Of a DNA stretch of 64,000 nucleotides, positions 1-7,555 are shown in pieces. This DNA comes from Gluconobacter kondonii. Its GTDB lineage: Bacteria; Pseudomonadota; Alphaproteobacteria; Acetobacterales; Acetobacteraceae. A program made the position numbers and the translations under genes. Below the pieces are notes generated by a model. It had not been told where the DNA came from and made no database searches. It was given only the letters and a program-made list of their open reading frames with translations. Within the stretch, counting starts at the first letter, position 1, and each line of letters starts with the position of its first letter. Location: NCBI RefSeq assembly GCF_002723995.1, contig NZ_BEWP01000003.1, positions 186,001 through 250,000 of the forward strand. Direction: 5' to 3'.

Positions 1-51
1 ATGTCCGGAACGGTTGGTTTATCGACGGATATTCTCTCGGAAGGAGAGAAA

Positions 52-402
52 ATGGATATCCGGCGGTTCTGTGGATATCCCGCGATCGGATCGCGGGAAG
101 GAAACCAGGAATCCTGGCGCTTTTTTCAGGTGGAAGGCGCGCTGGAATGGCGGATGAATTATCTGTCTGTGGCAGAGTTGCAGCAGATCCGGCTTTATCT
201 GTCGCAGCTTTATCCGCTCGAAACCGCAATCACGGCGTCGTCGGACAATCTGGATACGGCACGGGCGGCCAGTTGGTATCATAATGGTCGCGAAGTGCAG
301 GACCGGATGATGCTGTTTACGCTGTGGCGTCGTCGTTTGTGTGCGTTTCTGGGTGTGACGGGTGGACTGGAACTGCAGGACGGCCGGGCGATCGTGGTTT
401 GA
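52..402 (+). CDS. phage structural protein, connector position (116 aa)
   Basis: First complete gene of the tail module, of unknown exact function. The start at 52 is chosen because AAGGAGAG lies just upstream and the protein then begins MDIRRFCGYP; the same frame is open to base 1, which is also an ATG, so a longer product is possible. The protein is a soluble, mainly helical-looking sequence with a conserved-looking FCGYP start and a WRRRLCAFLG stretch near the C-terminus. No catalytic motif is seen. It ends 10 bp before the next gene. From its position upstream of another two small genes and the sheath, I infer a head-tail connector or neck component, comparable in position to Mu gp36/gp37. 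Confidence 0.6.
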   Translation: MDIRRFCGYPAIGSREGNQESWRFFQVEGALEWRMNYLSVAELQQIRLYLSQLYPLETAITASSDNLDTARAASWYHNGREVQDRMMLFTLWRRRLCAFLGVTGGLELQDGRAIVV

Positions 403-412
403 GGAGAGCGGT

Positions 413-1012
413 GTGCAGCAGGCAATGATCGCAGCCCGACTTTCCAGAGGATATACCAAGGCGGCGCAGGTTCTGGGGGCTTCTGGCGAGCAGTATCGTC
501 CTTCGAGCGGTCTGTCGCCGATGAGTGTGCTTTATGCACAGCCGATGCTGGCTTTCGACGTAGATGCCGGGTTTTCGTTTGAGCGTCCGATTGGATGGGG
601 GATTCCGACGGAATATGTGCTGACGGATCGCCGGGATGATACGCAGGTGGGCGATATTCTTGCTGCGAGTGGTCGGACGTATTTCGTAGCATCCGTAGAG
701 CCTCTGCGGCCGCCGCTCTGTGTGGTGTGTAGCCGGACCGTGTCGGTGAGCGGTGTTACGGGAGTGGTGCAGACGCTCGTATCGGACTGTCCGGCGGCTA
801 TTATCATGCGGGCGAAGGGGGAATCTTCGGGAAGTGGTGTTCCGGGGGCGACACGGCCGGGTCAGTCCGTGATGTATCTTCCGCTTCTGCCGGGAGTTGT
901 GCTGACGCCGTATATGACTGTTACGACCGATCTTGGGACGACTTATACGGTCAATGCGGTGGAAATATCCGGGTTCGGTATCCGGTGTACCATGTCGTTT
1001 CAGCAGGTCTGA
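413..1012 (+). CDS. phage structural protein, GTG start (199 aa)
   Basis: Unrecognised phage protein. I place the start at a GTG (413) because GAGGAG sits 6 bases upstream and the preceding gene ends at 402; the in-frame GTG at 362 would overlap that gene. The protein is beta-rich in appearance, with no membrane segment or signal peptide. Its middle (about residues 60-130) carries a short run of Val/Thr/Ser strands typical of virion proteins. It is followed after 12 bp by the next gene behind GAGGAGGGAG. Neck or tail-completion role is inferred from position only. Confidence 0.55.
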   Translation: MQQAMIAARLSRGYTKAAQVLGASGEQYRPSSGLSPMSVLYAQPMLAFDVDAGFSFERPIGWGIPTEYVLTDRRDDTQVGDILAASGRTYFVASVEPLRPPLCVVCSRTVSVSGVTGVVQTLVSDCPAAIIMRAKGESSGSGVPGATRPGQSVMYLPLLPGVVLTPYMTVTTDLGTTYTVNAVEISGFGIRCTMSFQQV

Positions 1013-1024
1013 GGAGGGAGAAGA

Positions 1025-2011
1025 ATGACGGATGCCTCCAAAGTCGGGCTGGCGCTTACTTATAACTGTGCGCAGGTTCTTTATCCGGATGGGTTATCGG
1101 GCGTTTCGGTGACGGGGCGGCAGGTCGTGTTGCGTCGGGGATGGCTTTTGCCGAGCGATCTTTTTACGGCCCAGAATATTCGCAACAATATCGATTTCGT
1201 GACCGTTACGATGGCGCCGCGGAAAATGCCGGAATGGGCGGAACCACTGGGGCGGCCCTGGCGGGTGCAGCAGAAGGTTGAGCCTACGGTCGGAGTTGTT
1301 GTGACGGATGGGGCGGTTGAGATCGTTTTTTCCGGTACTGCGACGCCGGCGGGAGTGGTGGCGGTCTGGCTGGATGATATCCCACAGGGAGGCGAACCGT
1401 CTGCAGCTTATGCGGTGACGGCGCAGGACACGTCTAAGACAGTTGCCGCGGCTTTGGCGGCGGCGTTGACTGGTGGTGTGGCGAATGGTGCGGTTGTCAG
1501 TGTGCCGGGGCGGGTTCTGAATGGTCATGCCGGTGGCTATGGCCAGTCGGTGCGGGTGACGCGTCGGCAGGCGCAGCTCTATCGGGTTTCGATCTGGACG
1601 GCGGATGCGACGGCGCGCGAGACGCTCGCATCTGTTCTGGATACCGCGCTGGCGGGGCAGAGCTGGATCAGCACTCTGGACGGGCGGGAGGCTCAACTTC
1701 GCTTTCAGAGTGTGGAAGATGTCGACACGATGCAGAATGAGGCGTTGTATCGGCGGGATTATTTCTATGAGCTGGTATTCGATACCCTGCAGGTGCAGTG
1801 GGCGTCCGAAATGCTGTGCGGGATTGGAAACCTGTCCGCAGGGGAGGAGCTTTCGGCAGCATTCGGAGTGCTGGCTCCCGGGGCGGCGAATCAGACGGTG
1901 ACGGCGGCTCTGGAGGCCATGCAGGCTGTGATTGCAGCGCAGGCGGTGGCCTCGGCTTATCCGGGGTTGAGTGTTGACCGTTTCGGAACGGTGGTTGCGC
2001 TCGGCAGCTGA
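1025..2011 (+). CDS. phage neck/tail-completion candidate (328 aa)
   Basis: Last gene before the sheath. It starts at an ATG behind GAGGAGGGAGAAG. The N-terminal 80 residues look like one domain, residues about 85-165 form a Gly/Val/Ala-rich beta domain ending in a KTVAAALAAAL helix of the kind often seen inside tail sheath and other tail proteins, and the C-terminal part is helical and acidic. No catalytic motif is visible. Position (immediately upstream of sheath and tube) suggests a tail terminator or completion protein, perhaps fused to an accessory domain; this is inference. The gene ends 96 bases before the sheath start, the largest gap in the upstream half of the module. Confidence 0.5.
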   Translation: MTDASKVGLALTYNCAQVLYPDGLSGVSVTGRQVVLRRGWLLPSDLFTAQNIRNNIDFVTVTMAPRKMPEWAEPLGRPWRVQQKVEPTVGVVVTDGAVEIVFSGTATPAGVVAVWLDDIPQGGEPSAAYAVTAQDTSKTVAAALAAALTGGVANGAVVSVPGRVLNGHAGGYGQSVRVTRRQAQLYRVSIWTADATARETLASVLDTALAGQSWISTLDGREAQLRFQSVEDVDTMQNEALYRRDYFYELVFDTLQVQWASEMLCGIGNLSAGEELSAAFGVLAPGAANQTVTAALEAMQAVIAAQAVASAYPGLSVDRFGTVVALGS

Positions 2012-2048
2012 CGCAGAAGCTGGGTCATAAAAGCTGAAATTTCATTAG

Positions 2049-2083
2049 GAAAGCGGGTGGCCTTCATGGAGGTGCCCGCTTTC
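2049..2083 (+). other. stem-loop in the leader of the sheath gene
   Basis: GAAAGCGGG (2049-2057) pairs perfectly with CCCGCTTTC (2075-2083), and CCT/AGG can extend the helix in the loop. TGCATTTT follows, so it could act as a weak terminator or as a processing/stability hairpin. It lies in the only sizeable non-coding gap before the sheath and separates connector genes from the abundant tail proteins. It also makes a sheath start upstream of 2083 unlikely. Confidence 0.55.
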
Positions 2084-2107
2084 TGCATTTTGGAGAGCGA
2101 TCCGGGG

Positions 2108-3595
2108 ATGTCTCTGGTCTATCAGGCGGGAACGCTGAATACCACGGCACTGACCGTGCCAAATCTTTATGTGCAGATTGCCCAGCCGCAGACGCTGGCC
2201 CTCTCGGGCGTATCGTCTTCGGTGTTGGGGATTGTGGGAACCGCTGGCTGGGGGCCGGTGGGAATGCCGCTGCCGATCGGGGGCATGAGCGATTATGTCG
2301 CGGCGTTCGGCGGTAAGCAGAACAAGACGACGGATGCGGGTCTGGCGGTCAATATTGCTGTGCTGCAGGGAGCGTCGACGTTCGTGGTTGTCCGGGTGAC
2401 GGACGGAACGGATGTGGCTGCTTCCGGTGAGCTTGATGGAGTGACAGTTCAGGCTGTCTGCACTGGCAGTGCGGGTAATGGCATTGTTGCCGCAGTAACG
2501 GCTACGGGGTCCGGTTATGCACTTGCGGTGACACATGCCGAGCTGGGTTCAAGGACTTATGCCGGTGCAAACTGGTCCGGGATTGCCGCTGCTGTGGCGC
2601 AGGATCTGAGTGCGCTCGTGAAAGTCGTGTTGCCGGAAACGGTTCCGGCTGTGGCGGCTGCGAGTGTGACGCTCTCAGGCGGCACGGATGGTGGCGTTCC
2701 GACCACGGCGCAGTTCCTGGGGCAGGACAGCACGGTCCGGACGGGTATGTATGCGCTGCGTGGGCAGGGATGTGCCGTCGGGTTGCTGCATGGTGTGTCG
2801 GACAGTACGTCCTATACAGCGCAGGCGGCTTTTGGGACGTCCGAGGGGGTCTATATGATCGCCGTGGGCCCAGCTGCGGATACGGTGACGAATGCGATTG
2901 CGGTTAAGGCATCGAGTGGTCTGGATGCGGCGTCGGTCAAGCTCATGTTCGGGGACTGGCTGTGGTGGGATGATGACAGCAACGGTGTGATTCTCGTGAG
3001 TCCGCAGGCATTTGCGGGTGGCAGACTGGCCGCGCTTTCACCTGAACAGTCCAGTCTGAACAAGGCGCTGTCGGGGATTGTGGGAAGCCAGAAGGCAGGT
3101 CTGACGGGAAGCAGTGCCACGTATTCCACGGCGGAACTGTCCGTGCTGTTTACGGCTGGAATTGATGTGATCTGCAATCCGGCGCCGGGCGGAAGTTACT
3201 GGGCTGTACGGTGTGGGCATAATTCGTCCAGCAAGAGTACCATGAATGGCGACAATTACACGCGTCTGACGAACTATATTGCGTCTTCGCTTGCGGGCGG
3301 CATGGGCGGTTATGTCGGCGAGGTCATTAACGACACGCTGTTCAGTGATATTCGCTCGACGCTTCTGGGGTTTCTGTCGTCTCTGCTGTCTCAGGGTATT
3401 CTGGGCGTTCAGAATAGTGAACTGCCCTATAGCGTGGTCTGTGATTCGAGCAATAATCCGCAGTCCCGTACGGCGCTGGGCTATGTGCAGGCGGATGTGG
3501 CTGTTCGATATCAGGGCATCAACGAGAAATTCATTGTCAATTTGCAGGGCGGCGCGTCTGTCACTGTGTCGTCTGCGTCGGGGAGTGTCGGCTAA
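2108..3595 (+). CDS. contractile tail sheath protein
   Basis: Forms the contractile outer tube of the tail, equivalent to Mu gpL/P2 FI. The N-terminus MSLVYQAGTLNTTALTVP followed by a V-P-x-LYVQI-type segment, the GIVGTAGWGPVG stretch and the C-terminal NEKFIVNLQGG segment are typical of sheath proteins. I choose ATG 2108 (495 aa) rather than the in-frame GTG at 2057 because the upstream start lies inside a strong hairpin, while GGAGAG precedes 2108. Length fits the family. Residues about 120-215 are a variable Ala/Val/Gly-rich insertion domain likely exposed on the tail surface. The stop codon is followed directly by the tube gene's ATG, as expected for proteins made in equal amounts. Confidence 0.9.
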   Translation: MSLVYQAGTLNTTALTVPNLYVQIAQPQTLALSGVSSSVLGIVGTAGWGPVGMPLPIGGMSDYVAAFGGKQNKTTDAGLAVNIAVLQGASTFVVVRVTDGTDVAASGELDGVTVQAVCTGSAGNGIVAAVTATGSGYALAVTHAELGSRTYAGANWSGIAAAVAQDLSALVKVVLPETVPAVAAASVTLSGGTDGGVPTTAQFLGQDSTVRTGMYALRGQGCAVGLLHGVSDSTSYTAQAAFGTSEGVYMIAVGPAADTVTNAIAVKASSGLDAASVKLMFGDWLWWDDDSNGVILVSPQAFAGGRLAALSPEQSSLNKALSGIVGSQKAGLTGSSATYSTAELSVLFTAGIDVICNPAPGGSYWAVRCGHNSSSKSTMNGDNYTRLTNYIASSLAGGMGGYVGEVINDTLFSDIRSTLLGFLSSLLSQGILGVQNSELPYSVVCDSSNNPQSRTALGYVQADVAVRYQGINEKFIVNLQGGASVTVSSASGSVG

Positions 3596-4021
3596 ATGGC
3601 AAATCCATACAGCATTGGCCGGGATTGCCGGATTACGGTTCTGTGGAATGGTCAGCGGGTTGATCTGAGGGATGTGACGTCTTTCAGCGCCGCTCAGGAA
3701 ACGCACGCTCTGCGTGCCAATCCGTTGAATGGTGTTCCGCTGGAATTCAATGTTCCGAATGGCTGGCGGGGAGCGTTTCAGATCGCCCGCGCCAATGCGG
3801 CGCTGGACAATCTGGTGGCAGCTGTGGAAGCAGCCTACTGGAATGCGGGATCGGTCGGAAGCGGGACGATCTACCAGTACGTTACGGAGCCGGATGGTTC
3901 GACGAGCACATGGGAGTTCAACAATGTGTCCATGCAGCTGAAAAGTGATCCCTGGCAGGCGGATCATATGATCCATCAGACGGTTCAGTTCTTTGCTTCT
4001 ACGAGGACGAAGATTTCGTGA
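3596..4021 (+). CDS. tail tube protein
   Basis: Forms the inner tube inside the sheath (Mu gpM/P2 FII position). The 141-residue product starts immediately after the sheath stop codon. It has the compact all-beta appearance of tube proteins, with NPYSIGRDCRI at the start, an alternating strand pattern, and a C-terminal STWEFNNVSMQLKSDPWQ segment. No signal peptide or cysteine pair. It overlaps the next gene by 4 bases (GTGA), indicating translational coupling. Function is assigned from size and position between sheath and chaperone genes. Confidence 0.85.
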   Translation: MANPYSIGRDCRITVLWNGQRVDLRDVTSFSAAQETHALRANPLNGVPLEFNVPNGWRGAFQIARANAALDNLVAAVEAAYWNAGSVGSGTIYQYVTEPDGSTSTWEFNNVSMQLKSDPWQADHMIHQTVQFFASTRTKIS

Positions 4022-4335
4022 GTGATTTTCCGCAGGAAATTGTTCTGTCAGATAAGCGTCGTCTGACGTTGCGCGAGATTGATCCGGCGGACATGCTGGA
4101 TCTGATCGAAGCGGCGGGAAGTGCGATCAATGGGGCTTCGGCGTCTGCGTGGTTGGGCTATGCGGAAATGATCTGTTCCGTGACGGCGATTGATGGTGTG
4201 CCGGTTCAGATGCCGCAGAGCAAGGACGAGATCCGTGATCTTGCGCGGCGTGTCGGAAAATCCGGGATTGCTGCGCTGACACCGTTGTTTGAGCGTGATG
4301 CGGATGATGATATCCGGGACATCGCAAAAAACTAA
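4018..4335 (+). CDS. tail assembly chaperone, short form (G/E-like)
   Basis: Chaperone that coats the tape measure protein during tail assembly, not part of the finished particle. The 105-residue acidic protein starts at GTG 4018, overlapping the tube stop by 4 bases. It is largely helical, starts with a beta segment (EIVLSDKRRLTLREIDP) and ends RDIAKN right at a slippery A AAA AAC heptamer, exactly where lambda G and P2 E equivalents shift frame. A fraction of ribosomes should therefore make a 162-residue fusion with the downstream frame (to 4505). Family identity is inferred from position, size and the frameshift element rather than from sequence motifs. Confidence 0.8.
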   Translation: MSDFPQEIVLSDKRRLTLREIDPADMLDLIEAAGSAINGASASAWLGYAEMICSVTAIDGVPVQMPQSKDEIRDLARRVGKSGIAALTPLFERDADDDIRDIAKN

Positions 4336-4388
4336 GTCGGCACTCCGGGTTTCAGGAGATGCTTTATCTGCTGGATCACGGGGTGCCG
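4326..4388 (+). promoter_or_regulatory. programmed -1 ribosomal frameshift element
   Basis: The heptamer A AAA AAC (4326-4332) is in the correct register relative to the upstream gene (codons aaa aac), two codons before its stop. Five bases later starts a 9-bp stem: CGGCACTCC (4338-4346) with GGGGTGCCG (4380-4388), one G.U pair included, enclosing 33 bases. Spacer of five bases and a stable stem are the textbook arrangement for stimulating -1 slippage. The -1 frame is open from the slip site to 4505. Confidence 0.85.
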
Positions 4389-4505
4389 TGGGATGTTTTG
4401 CGAGGGTGGTCAGGGGCGCGGCGTTTGGCCGCGTGTGTCATTACCGGTGAGCGGGAAGGACACTGTTTTGACTGGGAAATGATGCGGTATCAGGGAGAGA
4501 TATGA
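4332..4505 (+). CDS. frameshift extension of tail assembly chaperone (T/E'-like)
   Basis: The -1 frame encodes 57 residues fused to the short chaperone after slippage at 4326-4332, giving a predicted 162-residue G-T type protein. The extension reads LSRHSGFQEMLYLLDHG at its start and ends FDWEMMRYQGEI. The domain is small, helical and Trp/Arg-rich, as in other T-type extensions that bind the tape measure. An internal ATG at 4359 is preceded by CAGGAG, so limited independent translation of a 48-residue form is also possible. The stop TGA (4503-4505) overlaps the ATGATG start of the next gene, coupling it to the tape-measure-slot protein. Confidence 0.75.
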   Translation, partial: LSRHSGFQEMLYLLDHGVPWDVLRGWSGARRLAACVITGEREGHCFDWEMMRYQGEI

Positions 4506-5347
4506 TGCGGGAGAACATCTGGCGGAATATTCTCTCGGTCAGGACATTTTCCGGTCAGTATGTCAGAGGGTTGTTGCGAAGGGGAGCGCTGGTTTCGGGG
4601 GTGCCTCGTTTGCGGAAATCGGGCTGGGCGAAGACGGTTCATGCCAGAAATCATCCGGAGATTGCGGTCAGGATGGCGTATTCTGGAACGCGGGAAACAT
4701 CCAGTACTCGGAGCGTGCCCGGCGCAGGGAAGCCGACTGGGTTGCGAAATGAGGCGCACTTTTCAAGGCGAAAAGGGGATGAGGTATCGATGCTGCCCTC
4801 TTTTTCTGTCAGATCTGTTGTTGCTCTTGCTGGGAACAAGGGGCGGATTAAAAGGGTATCTACCTTTCCGAATTCTCCGCGGCAGATGTCGCAGCTGCGT
4901 GTCAAACAAGATAAAATAGTTTCCAATAAGAAACGTATCAACTTTTTTTTCCGAAGAACTGTCTCTCCGGAAAGACAATCGGGGTTGCTCGAAAGAATAT
5001 TCCCTTCAAAGTCTGCGAGGCGTGTTGGGAGTGCTGCATCGTCCGTTGTTCTTGAGATGATGCGGCGGTCTGGAAACTCCTTGTTTGTGCCGCAAGCTCG
5101 GCCTCTCCTTGCGGGGGAGGGGATGTACGGAACGATCGGGCGGGAACAGAAGTCGCAGCATGTTTTTTCAGGGGCTCGACCATATCACGATACTGAAATT
5201 GTGAATGATCGTCTGGAGCATGAGGTGAGGAGCGGGGATTTTCTGCTGGGTCATCGTGATGCCCGTCTGGCGGCACGTCGTTCTGGCGGAGGTGTGGATG
5301 AGATCATGCAGCCTCAGTATCCCGGTCGCAGTATCGGATTTTTCTGA
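4505..5347 (+). CDS. small basic protein in the tape-measure slot (280 aa)
   Basis: By position (after the frameshifted chaperone, before the DNA-circularisation/baseplate gene) this should be the tape measure protein that sets tail length. It does not look like one: only about 280 residues, very rich in Arg/Lys/Ser, poor in long helices, with no obvious hydrophobic segment or coiled coil. Two tandem ATGs (4502, 4505) exist; GGAGAG at 4494-4499 favours the second. The reading frame is intact, translationally coupled upstream and followed by a good ribosome site for the next gene. The DNA around 4790-5000 is visibly richer in A and T than its neighbours. Either a minimal tape measure, a diverged remnant, or an unrelated protein. 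Confidence 0.5.
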   Translation: MRENIWRNILSVRTFSGQYVRGLLRRGALVSGVPRLRKSGWAKTVHARNHPEIAVRMAYSGTRETSSTRSVPGAGKPTGLRNEAHFSRRKGDEVSMLPSFSVRSVVALAGNKGRIKRVSTFPNSPRQMSQLRVKQDKIVSNKKRINFFFRRTVSPERQSGLLERIFPSKSARRVGSAASSVVLEMMRRSGNSLFVPQARPLLAGEGMYGTIGREQKSQHVFSGARPYHDTEIVNDRLEHEVRSGDFLLGHRDARLAARRSGGGVDEIMQPQYPGRSIGFF

Positions 5348-5365
5348 CAGAGGAGATGTTCCCTG

Positions 5366-6280
5366 ATGGGTATTGGCCTTTCTGACATAGAAAATGCCAT
5401 TGGCGCTGTGGGGCGTTTGGGGGCGTCGTCGCCGGTTATACTGGGAAATCTGGTTCTGACGGGAATTGAGGTTCCGGACACGCTTCAGGTTGGCGGTCGT
5501 CAGATGCTGGTTGTGCATCGTTTGCCTGGTGGTGGGCGGGTTGTGGATGCGCTGGGCAATGATCCGGGACGGCTGGAACTGCAGGGACGTTTTCTCGGTC
5601 CTGATGCGCAGATGCGCGCGCAGGCAGTCGAGCGCATGCGTATGGCGGGACAGCAGGTTGCGTTCTCGGCGGCGGGTCTTTCTGTGCAGGTGTGGATTGC
5701 GCAGTTTACTTACGTCTATCAGGCGAAGGGGGCGGTCTGTTCCTATAAGCTGGTGCTTGAGAGGCCTCAGGAAACGGCGTCCGTCCAAAGTGTGTCGACT
5801 CTGTCAGGTTTGCTGGGAGATGATGTCGGGAGTGCTCTCGACAGCTTTTCCGGGGTTGTTTTGGATGTTTCCGAAGGCGTCTTTACGGCGGCGGGGCAGG
5901 TGTCTTCGGTTGTCGGACAGGTGATGCCGCTGGCCAGTTTGGTCGGGGCAGGCGGTTTTGCCTCGAAAGTTACGGATGCACTGGGGACGGTCAATGGCGT
6001 GGCGCAGAGCGGGATGAATCTCGCGACGGTTCCCTCCGCACTGGCGTCTGTGGCGGGAGGGCTGGAAAGTGCGGGAAGCGGTTTGCAGTCCATTATTGCC
6101 GGGGCGGGACAGAATGTTGAGGCTATCCAGCCGGTTAACAGTGTTTCGCTGAATACTCTGGGTCAGAATGCGGCACTTCTGAGTGCGGCGGCTGATGCAG
6201 GGGGGCTGGTCAACCGGTCTGCGGCGAATATTGCGGTGGCTCAGGGGCAGGAGACGGCTTTGCCGTCCGTTTTCGCATGA
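5366..6280 (+). CDS. Mu gpN-like DNA circularisation / tail protein
   Basis: Equivalent in position to Mu gp43 (N), a baseplate-proximal tail protein whose family is named for the DNA circularisation N-terminal domain. AGGAGA lies 9 bases before the ATG. The N-terminal 135 residues contain the recognisable VPDTLQVGGRQMLVVHRLPGG stretch (shortened here) and GNDPGRLELQGRFLGPDA, typical of that domain. Residues about 150-300 are a long Ala/Gly/Ser/Val-rich, amphipathic tail with many small residues, resembling a helical stalk. At 304 residues it is somewhat shorter than Mu N. Because the tape-measure slot protein is odd, this long C-terminal region could contribute to length determination, which is speculation. 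Confidence 0.75.
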   Translation: MGIGLSDIENAIGAVGRLGASSPVILGNLVLTGIEVPDTLQVGGRQMLVVHRLPGGGRVVDALGNDPGRLELQGRFLGPDAQMRAQAVERMRMAGQQVAFSAAGLSVQVWIAQFTYVYQAKGAVCSYKLVLERPQETASVQSVSTLSGLLGDDVGSALDSFSGVVLDVSEGVFTAAGQVSSVVGQVMPLASLVGAGGFASKVTDALGTVNGVAQSGMNLATVPSALASVAGGLESAGSGLQSIIAGAGQNVEAIQPVNSVSLNTLGQNAALLSAAADAGGLVNRSAANIAVAQGQETALPSVFA

Positions 6281-6284
6281 GGGA

Positions 6285-6497
6285 ATGATGCAGGATATTA
6301 TTGTTAGTGCTGCGGATATTTCCTTGTTTCATGTGGCGGCGCGTGAACTCGGAGATGCGTCCCAATGGTGGAGAATTGCGCAGGTTAATGGGATGGCCGA
6401 TCCGGATCTGGGAAGGATTTCTGAAACTGTTGTTTTGAAGGTTCCGTCGGTTGAGCTTGATCTGGTGTCCGGTCTGCCTGATGGAGCATTGGAATGA
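6285..6497 (+). CDS. LysM-like tail protein X
   Basis: Short 70-residue protein of the P2 gpX type. It reads ISLFHVAARELGDASQWWRIAQVNG and then NGMADPDLGRI, which matches the LysM-like pattern found in tail X proteins that bind near the hub and may contact peptidoglycan. Starts at one of two tandem ATGs (6285, 6288). It begins 4 bases after the preceding stop codon and overlaps the next gene by 4 bases. P2 carries this gene upstream in its tail operon whereas Mu lacks it at this point, so the module mixes both layouts. Confidence 0.75.
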   Translation: MMQDIIVSAADISLFHVAARELGDASQWWRIAQVNGMADPDLGRISETVVLKVPSVELDLVSGLPDGALE

Positions 6498-7555
6498 GTG
6501 TCAGAAACCTGGAGATTCAGGTTCTTTTTGACGGGCAGGTCGATCCTGTTCTGGCGCTTGTACAGTTTGAAATCGATGCCAGCCGGTATGAGGCCTGCGA
6601 TGTTGCTACCCTTCGTCTGGCCGTCAGAAAGCAGGGAGCGGCAACGCCGTGGTTTGAGGCGGAGCAGCCGGCGCGGAAATGGGTGACGCTTCAGATGCGG
6701 GATACCCAGAATATTGCGGCGGCCTGGACGACGCTGTTTCAGGGGCGTCTTGATCACATCGATTATGTGGCTGAGCATGCCATTCTGGAGATGGAATGTC
6801 GCGATGCGCTGGCAGCATTAATGGATCTGCGCGTTCAGGATGCGTGGCTCAACCATACCCAGCAGGAACTTATGGAAATCATGGCGCAGGCGGCGGGGCT
6901 TGAGGCGCAGATTACGTTGCCCTCGGATCAGGCGGCGCTGATGGCGGGTCAGTTTTGGCAGATCGAGCACAAACGGGGTGCTCTTATGGGGCAGCACCGT
7001 TTTCAGACTGCGGCGGATCTGGCGTTTACGATTGCAAGGGATGCGTTCTGTGATCTTTATGCCGACGGAACATCTCTTGTCTGTCAGCCGCTGGGGTCTG
7101 CTTCGGATGCTGATGCACAGGTGACGGATATGCGTCAGGCGGTTCTTGAAACCGGAATTGCGCGCGATTTGCAGTTGCTGGCGGGTGTGGTCGTTCATAT
7201 GGCTTCGTGGGATTCCCGGCAGAGAAGTACGACTCACGTCTATTACGATGGTGTTTCTTTTTCTCAGGACGCACCTTCGGGAAATTCTACCATCCATACA
7301 TTCCGTGTTCCTGGACGCCGGCTGGAAGACTTGCAGCGGCTGGCACGAGGTAAACATGCTCGCATTGCTGCTCACGCGTTATCGGTCCGAATTAAAATTC
7401 CGGGAATTATCGGAGTTTCGCCACGGGATTTCATGACCGTGGCGGTAGGAAATGGTGAGAAAACCCTGGGGATCGATCAGGTTCTCTCACGCTTTTCCGT
7501 GGAGCAGGGATTTGTGCAGCATGTCGTTCTAAGAGATCGGGGAGGTGAGGCATGA
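6494..7555 (+). CDS. baseplate hub protein (gpD / Mu gpP family)
   Basis: Forms the hub ring that holds the spike at the tail tip (phage late control gene D family; T4 gp27 fold). The 353-residue protein begins with a beta-rich VRNLEIQVLFDG segment, contains EAEQPARKWVTLQM and LFQGRLDHIDY in the first domain, and a C-terminal portion with GVSPRDFMTVAVG and DQVLSRFSVEQGFVQHVVLRD-like strands typical of the family. It overlaps its neighbours by 4 bases on both sides, consistent with assembly as a tip complex with X and V. No lysozyme-like insertion is present. Confidence 0.88.
   Translation: MSVRNLEIQVLFDGQVDPVLALVQFEIDASRYEACDVATLRLAVRKQGAATPWFEAEQPARKWVTLQMRDTQNIAAAWTTLFQGRLDHIDYVAEHAILEMECRDALAALMDLRVQDAWLNHTQQELMEIMAQAAGLEAQITLPSDQAALMAGQFWQIEHKRGALMGQHRFQTAADLAFTIARDAFCDLYADGTSLVCQPLGSASDADAQVTDMRQAVLETGIARDLQLLAGVVVHMASWDSRQRSTTHVYYDGVSFSQDAPSGNSTIHTFRVPGRRLEDLQRLARGKHARIAAHALSVRIKIPGIIGVSPRDFMTVAVGNGEKTLGIDQVLSRFSVEQGFVQHVVLRDRGGEA

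Noticed and set aside
1-51. ATG at base 1 as start of the first phage gene
   Set aside because: AAGGAGAG just before 52 and the conserved-looking MDIRRFCGYP start favour 52; the window edge makes base 1 start unprovable.
4560-4919. 119-codon + strand frame inside the tape-measure-slot gene
   Set aside because: Cys/Arg-rich with no coupling to the upstream stop; the overlapping 4505-5347 frame is coupled to the chaperone and ends just before a good ribosome site.
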